From Streptomyces sp. ISL-100 (lineage in GTDB: Bacteria > Actinomycetota > Actinomycetes > Streptomycetales > Streptomycetaceae), in the NCBI RefSeq assembly GCF_018614615.1, contig NZ_JAGGOK010000068.1:1-37393 (forward strand): a DNA stretch of 37,393 bases. Direction: 5' to 3'. Under the pieces are notes generated by a model. That model was not told the DNA's origin. It did no database searches and saw only the letters and a list, made by a program, of their open reading frames with translations. The translations under genes were made by a program, and so were the position numbers. Shown here piece after piece: positions 31,392 through 37,393 of this stretch. Position 1 is the first letter of the stretch; the number at the start of each line of letters is the position of its first letter.

Positions 31392-32534
31392 CTACGGCCG
31401 CACGAACCCGACCTCGGGGAAACGCGCGGAGGGCTTGTCGAGCAGCGGGCTCGGTACGCCGCGCAGCTGCAGGTCGAGGAAGGCGCCGACATAGGCGCGG
31501 GTGATCTCGGTGCCGCGCTCGCCGGAGATGGTGCCGAACATGGCCGGAACCAGGACGGGCGGGATCACGTCGGTCAGATCGAACTGCTCGTACAGCCAGT
31601 GGGCGTCACTGAACGACATGTGGCCGGCGGTGGGAACACTGAGCCAGCGCTTGAAGCCCGCGAAACCGGCCCAGCGCTCGGTCCAGTTGGCCGCCGGAGT
31701 CCCGTCGGCCGTGGGCCACTGGGCGCCCATCAGCAGCACCGGCCGCGTCAGCGGTCGCGCGGGCGGCGGGGTGAGGAAGTTGCCTTCCATGTTGACGGCG
31801 GCGGTGACACGCGGATCCTGGCCCGCGATCTCGACGGCACTCGCACCGCCGATGGCATGACCGGCGACGGCGATCTCGGAGCGGTCGACCAGGAATCCGG
31901 AGCGGGGACCGGTCAGCCGGTCGAGGAGGAAACGCAGGTCCTGCACGCGGCTGCGGACGACGTCGGCGCTGCCCTGGCCGGTGCAGTCCAGGCAGGGCTC
32001 CAGGCGGCCGCCGGGAAATTCGACGACCGCTTCGTAGGTGTGGTCCAGCGCGGCCACCAGGTAACCCTTGGAGGCGAGGTCCTCGGCCAGCGCCGTCAGA
32101 GAGGCGCGGCTCATGCCGAACCCGGGGGACAGGACGACCAGCGGGCGCCGCCCGGGCAGCGGGACCGCGTCAACGGTCGCGTGGGTGCGCACGGTGCTGA
32201 GCGCGTCCGTGCCGAAGGCCGCCTGCGACAACTGGGCGGACATGAAAGGAGCCGTGCGGTCCGAGGGGCGGGATGCCGGGTACCAGACCGTGGCCATGAG
32301 CTCCCGGAAGTCGGTGTCCGGCTTCCACGGGTCGGGGCGTGAGGTGTCCTTCAGATGGAGCGTCCTGCTGCCCACCAAGCGGTTGCCTGTCGGCGCGGGC
32401 AGCTCGGGGCCGGTGGTGGCGGCTGGTACGGATGGCTTGGCAGGGGCCGCGGACGCGGACGGCGTGCCCGTCACCAGCAGCAGCCCGAGGAGTGCGGCTA
32501 ACGGGGCGGCAAGGCGTATGAATCTTTGAGGCAT
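31392..32534 (-). CDS. Secreted alpha/beta-hydrolase-fold protein lacking the nucleophile Ser
   Basis: A 380-residue protein of the PAF-acetylhydrolase/chlorophyllase-like alpha/beta hydrolase group. A signal peptide is likely (MPQRFIRLAAPLAALLGLLL, cleavage near SASAAPA at about residue 32). RPLVVLSPGFGMSRASLTAL and YLVAALDHTYEAVV are typical. The nucleophile elbow, normally GHSxGG, reads GHAIGG with Ala227, so the catalytic Ser is absent; the His motif TAGHMSFSDAH remains. It may bind rather than hydrolyse. The ATG at 32534 follows GTGGGG and gives a proper signal peptide; an upstream in-frame extension does not. A half-operator at 32556 suggests TetR control. Export with the module's product, for example in self-protection, is a guess. 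Confidence 0.9.
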   Translation of the reverse strand: MPQRFIRLAAPLAALLGLLLVTGTPSASAAPAKPSVPAATTGPELPAPTGNRLVGSRTLHLKDTSRPDPWKPDTDFRELMATVWYPASRPSDRTAPFMSAQLSQAAFGTDALSTVRTHATVDAVPLPGRRPLVVLSPGFGMSRASLTALAEDLASKGYLVAALDHTYEAVVEFPGGRLEPCLDCTGQGSADVVRSRVQDLRFLLDRLTGPRSGFLVDRSEIAVAGHAIGGASAVEIAGQDPRVTAAVNMEGNFLTPPPARPLTRPVLLMGAQWPTADGTPAANWTERWAGFAGFKRWLSVPTAGHMSFSDAHWLYEQFDLTDVIPPVLVPAMFGTISGERGTEITRAYVGAFLDLQLRGVPSPLLDKPSARFPEVGFVRP

Positions 32535-32555
32535 GGACCCCACGCTATAAAAAAA

Positions 32556-32571
32556 TGGGCGTTTGCCCACT
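32556..32571 (-). promoter_or_regulatory. Operator-like half-site upstream of the hydrolase
   Basis: Read leftward, AGTGGGCAAACGCCCA (32571-32556) matches the left arm of the operators at 26063 and 28325 apart from AA for TG in the centre. The right arm is replaced by a T-run followed by TATAGC (32548-32543), a possible -10. It lies 22 bases before the start codon. Confidence 0.55.
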
Positions 32572-32703
32572 CGGTTTTGTCGAACAAGGGCGCAGTGACG
32601 CATATAGAACGCACGGGGCGCCCAGGGCTTGCCCGATCCTCTGCCTCTAAGGAGCCTCTGAACTGTAAGTTCTCTCGTGAGGCCTCAGTTGAACATCTTC
32701 CGG

Positions 32704-32855
32704 ATGACGCACCACGTAGAGTGTGTTGCGATCCTTGAACCGGCCGCAAAGACGGTCTGACCTGCGGGTTCGGGTCATGTGTATTATGTGCGATGTGGGC
32801 GTTACGGGCGACATCTTGACGCTCATTTGGCGCTCGTCTGATGGGCTGTCAAGCG
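32704..32855. repeat. Flanking repeat, copy B (partner at 2540-2705)
   Basis: This copy matches the left-flank repeat in the same orientation, including the mini-frame MTHHVECVAILEPAAKTV (32704-32760), the GACCTGCGGGTTC block and GTGGGCGTTACGGGC. It lacks ~20 bases carrying some of the GACGCT hexamers. It lies just beyond the hydrolase promoter; the rest of 32572-32984 has no gene I recognise. Confidence 0.7.
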
Positions 32856-32984
32856 CTTTGCGCCGCTGCTCAGAGGGTCTCCTGGCTGCGCGGGTGTGGC
32901 AGGTTGCCGGAGAATTTCGTGGTGCCAAGCGGTCCTGCGGCCGGTGTGCGATGCGCCCCCGTGTGCGCTCATGCATTTGGCGGC

Positions 32985-33590
32985 CTGGACGATGTTGCGG
33001 GCCATGCCGCCGAAGACGACGGCGTGGAACGGGGAGACGCTCCACCAGTAGGCGTGGCCCAGCAGGCCGCGCGGATGGAACAGAGCGCGCTGCCGGTAGC
33101 GGGTGCGGTCCTCGTCGTCCGTCTCGGCGTACATCTCCAGCCACGCGAGGCCGGGAGCCGCATCTCCGCGCGCAGCCTCAACAGGTGGCCTGGCTCGATC
33201 TCCTCGACCCGCCAGAAGTCCAGTAAGTCGCCGATCCGCAGGCGCTTGGCGTCCCGTCGCCCGCGGCGCAGGCCGACACCACCGACAATCCGGTCCAGCC
33301 AGCCGCGGACCGCCCAGGCCAGCGGGGAGGAATACCAGCCGTTGTCGCCGCCGATGCCCTCGATCACCCTCCACAGCGACCTCCGGGACGCGTCGACAAG
33401 CAGTTGTCGCTCGTCCTGGTAGAGGCTCCCGCCGGCCCAGTCGGGGTCGGTGGGCAGCGGGTCGCTGGGCGCGCCGGGTACGGCCGCTGACGACCAGCGG
33501 GTGGCGCATGGGCATCCCGCACCTTGCGCAGGGCCAAGGCCAGCGCCTCGTCGAACGGCAGTGGCCGGCCCGGGGGCCCTATGTAGTTGG
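32985..33590 (-). pseudogene. SDR/DUF2867 protein, 3' part, frameshifted
   Basis: Read leftward, three frames together give the C-terminal half of a large actinomycete SDR protein with a DUF2867 domain: YIGPPGRPLPFDEALALALR, then DPDWAGGSLYQDERQLLVDA, SLWRVIEGIGGDNGWYSSPL, DLLDFWRVEEIEPGHLLRLR, and, after a frameshift near 33165, WLEMYAETDDEDRTRYRQRA and FHPRGLLGHAYWW up to GGMARNIVQAAK. Another frame change lies near 33515. The N-terminal Rossmann half is missing here; a middle piece lies at 35473-35727, on the other side of an insertion. Confidence 0.85.
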
Positions 33591-33667
33591 TCAAGGTGGC
33601 GGGCTGGCTTGCCGGTGAGACCAGCTGGCTGGAGGAGGATGCGGTGAGGGCGGGCGAGAGGTCGAAG

Positions 33668-34033
33668 ATGCGGCCTGTGGAAGGGTGGCAGGACGTATAT
33701 GACCTGCTGGATGCTGTTCGGCAGCGGCCGAATGCATGGGTGCGTAACGGCTCGTTGGAAGAACTGGCGGTGCTGATGTTCGGGTATCACCTCGCCCTTC
33801 AGGTCCACGATGTCGACGAGACGTTCGAGTTTCACCGTGGGAGTGGAGGGTTCGCCTCTTGGCTCAGCCGGACCCGTGGGTGGTCGATGGCGACCGGGTG
33901 GGACGCCGCGATCGCGGAGCACTTGCCTGGAGAGCCTCCCCTGGACGCCTTCTTCCGGCTCCTGGACGAGTACCGCGAGTTCCCAGCTCCGCCGGTTCGT
34001 GAGCCCTTCCAGCGTGGTGTCTGTTCAAGCTGA
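33668..34033 (+). CDS. Conserved hypothetical protein of Streptomyces
   Basis: A 121-residue protein starting MRPVEGWQDVYDLLDAVRQR at an ATG preceded by GAGAGG. The repeated-Trp/Asp-rich body (PNAWVRNGSLEELAVLMFGY, ETFEFHRGSGGFASWLSRTR, GWSMATGWDAAIAEHLPG, LDAFFRLLDEYREF) recalls small uncharacterised actinomycete proteins often near toxin or mobile genes. I know no function. It appears intact, lies inside the insertion that splits the SDR gene, and its end overlaps the IS110 remnant by 9 bases, so it may be cargo of that insertion. Confidence 0.8.
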   Translation: MRPVEGWQDVYDLLDAVRQRPNAWVRNGSLEELAVLMFGYHLALQVHDVDETFEFHRGSGGFASWLSRTRGWSMATGWDAAIAEHLPGEPPLDAFFRLLDEYREFPAPPVREPFQRGVCSS

Positions 34034-35229
34034 TCGCGCGGGTTGGGGTTCGCAAATGGTGCCGTCGCGGAGCATGGCGAAGAGGACGTCGGCACGTCGT
34101 CTGGCGAGGCAGAGGAGGGCTTGGGTGTGGTGTTTGCCCTGCGCGATCTTCTTGTCGTAGTAGGCCCGCGATGCCGGGTCCCCGAGGGCGGCGAAGGCGG
34201 CGAGGAAGAAGGCCCGTTTCACCTGCTTGTTTCCCCTCCGGGAGGGCTGTTCGCCGCGGATCGACGACCCGGAACTGCGGGTCGCCGGCGCGAGACCCGC
34301 GTAGGTGGCGAGGTGTCCGGCAGTCGGGAAGGTGCTGCCGTCGCCGACCTCGATCAGGATCCGTGCTCCGGTCCTGGCGCCGACTCCCGGCATGGACGTC
34401 AGGATCTTCGAAAGAGGGTGGGCCTCAAGGAGTTCCTCGATCCGCCCGGCCAGTAGTTTGCGCTGGTCAAGGACGGCGGCCAGGGATCCGGCCAGGCTCG
34501 GGACGATCAGTGCGGCCGCGTCCGTGCCAGGGACGGTCACGGTCTGCTCGTCCAGGGCGGTGTAGATCTCCTCGACCAGCCGTTCGGCCATCCGCGGGGC
34601 CTTCGGCCGTAACAGCGTCACCAGGCGGCGCCGGCCGGCCTTGCGGATCTGGGCCGGTGACCCGAACCGCTCCAGCAGGGCCAGGACGGCCGGGTGCTGC
34701 AACCGCGGCCCCAGCACCCGCTCCAGCGAAGGATGAATCTGGGTCAGCAGGCCGTGGAGCCGGTTGGCGACCCGTGTGGCTTCGCTGGCCAGCTCGTCGT
34801 CGAAGCCGACGATCATCTCCAGCTCTGCGATTGTCCAGTCCTCACTGTCGATCGCCCGCAGCGTGTGCGGCATCGCCCGGGGCACGTCCGCGATGATGAA
34901 CGCGTCCTTCGCATCCGTTTTAGCCTCGCCCGGGGTAGAGGTCGGCGATCCGCCGCATCGTCAGCCCCGGCTGGTAGGCGACCAGGCAGCCCATGTCCCT
35001 CGCAACGGCCAGCGGCAGGGCCAAAATCGAGGCCGGCTGGTCAACCACGATGAGCACGGTTCCGTGCTTGGCCTGGAGTTTCGCGAATAGCTCGCGGAGC
35101 TTGGGTTCGGTGTTGGGCAGACGCTTGTCGAACGCCTTCTTCCCGGCCGGTGTCACGGCGGTGGCGTGGTGTTCGCCCCTTGCCGACGTCCAGGCCGAGC
35201 AAGACGTCGATGTCGCCGGTGTCGATCAC
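34025..35229 (-). pseudogene. IS110-family transposase with two frameshifts
   Basis: Read leftward, the start MIDTGDIDVLLGLDVGKG carries the first Asp of the DEDD (RuvC-like) domain, TPAGKKAFDKRLPNTEPKLR and IVVDQPASILALPLAVARDM follow, and the C-terminal transposase_20 domain is complete (LTSMPGVGARTGARILIEVG, ATYAGLAPATRSSGSSIRGE, RGNKQVKRAFFLAAFAALGD). One extra G near 35171 (GGGGCG) and another near 34926 (CCGGGC) break the reading into three frames. An intact relative would be ~400 residues. It is therefore recently inactivated. It lies in the 1.9-kb insertion within the SDR/DUF2867 gene. Confidence 0.9.
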
Positions 35230-35472
35230 GTGCAGGCCCCTCCATCACGCTTTCGTCCGGCCTGCCAGGGCACCGAGCTGCCACATCCACGTTACGGAGA
35301 GCTCTTCCGGCTCGGGTGAAGCCGGTGCTCAAGCCCCTCATCAGCGGTCCGTCGATGCGTCCGGGCCCGGCGACACCGCCCCCGGAGCATCAACAAACAA
35401 GGGGGGAAGTCATGCCGGACCCGAAGGCCCGAGCCCCATTGTGGAGCCAATGAAGCCGGTAACGGGGGGCAC

Positions 35473-35727
35473 GTACCGGGCGATGTCGTGTTCGTGGCAC
35501 ACGACTGCGTACCGCAGCGACTCCGTCAGCGGCCGGGCGATGGAGGAGGGAACCGGGGTGATGAGACCGACCCAGTGGCTCGACAGCCGCGGGGTGAGGA
35601 TCGGTACCGGCACGATGAGCCGCAGCCTCAGTCCGGCGACGGCGGCGTAGCGGCGCATCATCCCCCGGTAGGTGAGGACGTCCGGCAGCCCGCCGATGTC
35701 GAACGCCCGGTTGGCGTCGGCGGGCAT
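35473..35727 (-). pseudogene. SDR/DUF2867 protein, 5'/middle part
   Basis: Read leftward, NRAFDIGGLPDVLTYRGMMR, RYAAVAGLRLRLIVPVPILT, PRLSSHWVGLITPVPSSIAR and PLTESLRYAVVCHEHDIARY come from the linker region of the same kind of SDR/DUF2867 protein whose C-terminus is at 32985-33590. Homology stops after ARYVP at about 35473, precisely where the other piece resumes with PPGRPLPFDEAL at about 33577. The N-terminal Rossmann domain is cut off at 35727, where an MFS gene fragment of opposite orientation begins. Confidence 0.85.
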
Positions 35728-35735
35728 GGTGGCCG

Positions 35736-36254
35736 ATGGTTGCCGCGTTGACCAGTGGATGGCTGGCGCGGGTGCGTCGGCTGGGCCGGGTCGTGGTGTG
35801 GGCGGTGCTGTGCTGGGGCGGCGCCATCGCGCTCGCTGGGACGATGTCGGCCTTCGCCGACGTGCTCGTCTGTTTCGCGGTCGCGGGCGCCGCCGACAGC
35901 GTCAGCGCCGTGTGCCGCTCGACCATCGTGCAGACGGTCACCACCGAGGAGATGCGGGGCCGCATGTCCGCGCTGTACATCATGGTGGTGGGCAGCGGAC
36001 CGTACCTCGGGGACGCACAGGCCGGAGCGCTGGGCTCGCTGCTCTCCCGGCGGGTGGCCGTCTTCTCCGGCGGTGTGCTCTCCATGGTGGGTGCCGTGCT
36101 CGTCGTGGTGCTGTGCCCGGCCCTGTACCGCTTCGACAGCGACGACTACCCCGGGCCCGGGAAAGGGCCCTCACGGCCGGCCGGTGATGCCCCAGCCGGC
36201 GCCGCCCACGGCCGGAAGGGAGCGGCGGCCGATCCCGTCGAGGTCACCGACTAG
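35736..36254 (+). pseudogene. MFS transporter (EntS-like), C-terminal fragment
   Basis: About 135 residues of the last four to five transmembrane helices of an MFS exporter: RLGRVVVWAVLCWGGAIALA, VLVCFAVAGAADSVSAVCRS, TIVQTVTTEEMRGRMSALYI, MVVGSGPYLGDAQAGALGSL and VAVFSGGVLSMVGAVLVVVL. The GAADSVSAVCR....RGRM pattern is typical of the enterobactin-exporter-like group. The first ~60 percent of the protein is missing, cut at the junction with the SDR fragment, so the gene cannot work. Confidence 0.85.
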
Positions 36255-36563
36255 CACCGTGTGCCAGGCACCCAGCGCCAGTTCACGGGCGGTGCGCTCG
36301 ACCTCGTCCCGCGTCACGCCGGTCAGCGCCGTGACGTCGCCCTCGACGTCCTCCGCGCCGCGACCGAGGCCGAGTTCCTGGGTGAGCACGCCGGCGAGGT
36401 CACTCTGCCCGCCGTGGGACATGAGCAGGCTGGTCGCAGCGAACGCGCCGGCCGCCGTGTGCTCGGCGTCCCCGACACCGTCCGCCATGCGCCGCGTGAC
36501 GTCGTCCAGCGCGGCCAGCGCGTCCAGCGCGGCCAGCGCGGCACCGGTGACGGCCACGCCCAC
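36171..36563 (-). CDS. Uncharacterised protein fragment, possibly M16 peptidase-like
   Basis: A 130-residue leftward frame starting MGVAVTGAALAALDALAALD. The segment GDVTALTGVTRDEVERTARE, LALGAWHTVLVGDLDGI resembles the C-terminal part of M16 (insulinase-type) peptidase homologues, but the zinc-binding half is absent and the match is weak. Its 3' end overlaps the MFS fragment tail by 84 bases. It may be a fragment or a chance frame; I give the call little weight. Confidence 0.3.
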   Translation of the reverse strand: MGVAVTGAALAALDALAALDDVTRRMADGVGDAEHTAAGAFAATSLLMSHGGQSDLAGVLTQELGLGRGAEDVEGDVTALTGVTRDEVERTARELALGAWHTVLVGDLDGIGRRSLPAVGGAGWGITGRP

Positions 36564-36603
36564 CTCGGCGATGACCCGCAGGTCCGCACGATCTCCGCGC
36601 AGG

Positions 36604-37056
36604 GCTCATCCTCGCAGCGATCGCCGAGTTCGCGCTCAGGGGCTACTGCGGCCTCTCTACCGAGGCGATTGCCAAGCGTGTTGTGTTACGCAACCGCATC
36701 TCATCCGGCTCTCGGGCAAGACGGCGATCTTCGTCGCCGCCTGGACGCGGAGCATGGAACACACCCGCCTGGCTTTCGAGAGTGCGGCCAAAGGGGTGGA
36801 GCGCGGGGAGCTGGCCCTCCATGTCATGGCGAACGCCTACGCGCGGCTGATCTCGGCGCACCCCGGAACGTTCCAGATGAAGATGCAGGGAAACGCCATC
36901 GTGGCAGCCGCCGAGGCGCGGGGCGGTGACCAGATCGGCGAACTGGTCCGGGGCCAGCCGGAGGGGCTCTGGAAACCGTGCACATGCCGGTGGGCACCGA
37001 TGCCAACGAGACCGCGATCTTCCTCGCGCACGGCATGGTCATCAACACCCCTTAAG
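36604..37056 (+). pseudogene. TetR-family regulator, frameshifted
   Basis: The HTH region GLILAAIAEFALRGYCGLST, EAIAKRV is followed after a frameshift near 36681 by VTQPHLIRLSGKTAIFVAAW, TRSMEHTRLAFESAAKG, ALHVMANAYARLISAHPGTF and a typical TetR ligand-domain middle. One base is missing near 36972 (TGGAAACC where TGGGAAACC is expected), and the end (VHMPVGTDANETAIFLAHGM, VINTP) continues in another frame to a TAA at 37056. The gene is dead. Its last codons abut the IS5 element start, so that insertion probably cut its 3' end. Confidence 0.8.
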
Positions 37057-37116
37057 TGGTCCTGACAGAAGCCTTTGACGGTGTGACTGTCGGCTTGGAT
37101 GTTCGTTGGTCTGTCC

Positions 37117-37393
37117 ATGGGGAAGAGGGATGCGCGACCATGGATCGTTTCGGACGAACTGTGGTTGCTGATCGAGCCGTTGCTGCCGGAGCCGGGTCCG
37201 AAGCTGGTGGCAGCTGGACTGGTCCCGGGCGGTGATCGACTCCAGCCACGTGAGGGCCGCTCGGCGGGGCCCACAAGCGGACCGAACCCGGTCGACCGCG
37301 CACGGCCGGGGCAGCAAGCACCACGTCCTCGTCGACGGCCAAGGCATCCCGCTCGCCGTGTCGCTGACCGGCGGGAACCGCAATGACATCACT
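37117..37393 (+). pseudogene. IS5-family transposase, internally deleted, runs off the window
   Basis: The ATG at 37117 gives MGKRDARPWIVSDELWLLIE, PLLPEPGPKLV, the normal N-terminus of an IS5-type (IS427-group) transposase. It then jumps directly into the catalytic region (SRAVIDSSHVRAARRGPTSG, VLVDGQGIPLAVSLTGGNRN DIT) in another frame. Roughly 70-80 residues between them, present in intact relatives, are deleted at about 37213. The remaining part matches 411-512 at the left edge. The element probably begins near 37057, directly after the TetR remnant. Confidence 0.85.

Overview
The window is high-GC actinomycete DNA, almost certainly Streptomyces: nearly all genes use G/C-ending codons, GTG starts occur, rare TTA codons are present, and the protein families are typical of that genus. 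Its centre (about 2.9-24.4 kb) is a diterpenoid biosynthetic gene cluster with a tryptophan-derived, probably chlorinated, aryl unit. Both flanks are broken genes and insertion-sequence remnants.

Left flank (1-2.9 kb): the edge of an IS630-type transposase, a scrap of an IS5-type transposase, a decayed reductase gene, a small EF-hand protein, and one copy of a ~160-bp non-coding repeat whose second copy lies 30 kb away. Leftward operon (14886 down to 2949): an acyl-activating ligase overlapping a carrier protein, a flavin reductase, a P450, an alpha/beta hydrolase, a tryptophan 2,3-dioxygenase, a tryptophan halogenase (closest in my memory to Trp-6 enzymes), a small DUF6059-like protein, then ispH, dxs, ispG and a ferredoxin. 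This reads as Trp to chloro-Trp to chloro-kynurenine to chloroanthranilate plus its activation, together with a dedicated isoprenoid (MEP) precursor supply. Rightward operon (15974 to 24375): a P450 with two TTA codons, an FAH-family hydrolase, a GGPP synthase, a UbiA-family enzyme, a type II terpene-cyclase-like protein whose DxDD motif is degenerate, a flavin monooxygenase, a TauD-type dioxygenase and a 70-residue LuxR-type regulator. The gene set strongly resembles what I remember of the tiancilactone family (chloroanthranilate diterpenoids found through atypical type II diterpene synthases); this is recollection and was not checked.

Right module (24.5-32.5 kb): a decayed cation/proton antiporter gene, a TetR regulator, a P450, three methyltransferases, an NAD-dependent reductase/epimerase and a secreted hydrolase-fold protein. 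Two nearly identical 39-bp palindromes each sit between a -35 and a -10 element and contain the start codon of the next gene, so these mRNAs are probably leaderless and TetR-controlled. Two weaker copies precede the antiporter remnant and the hydrolase. Whether this module decorates the diterpenoid or makes something else cannot be decided from sequence.

Right flank (32.6-37.4 kb): the second copy of the ~160-bp repeat, an SDR/DUF2867 gene split by a 1.9-kb insertion carrying an IS110 element and a small gene, fragments of an MFS transporter and a TetR gene, and an internally deleted IS5-type transposase matching the scrap on the left. The flanks suggest an island that moved and then eroded.
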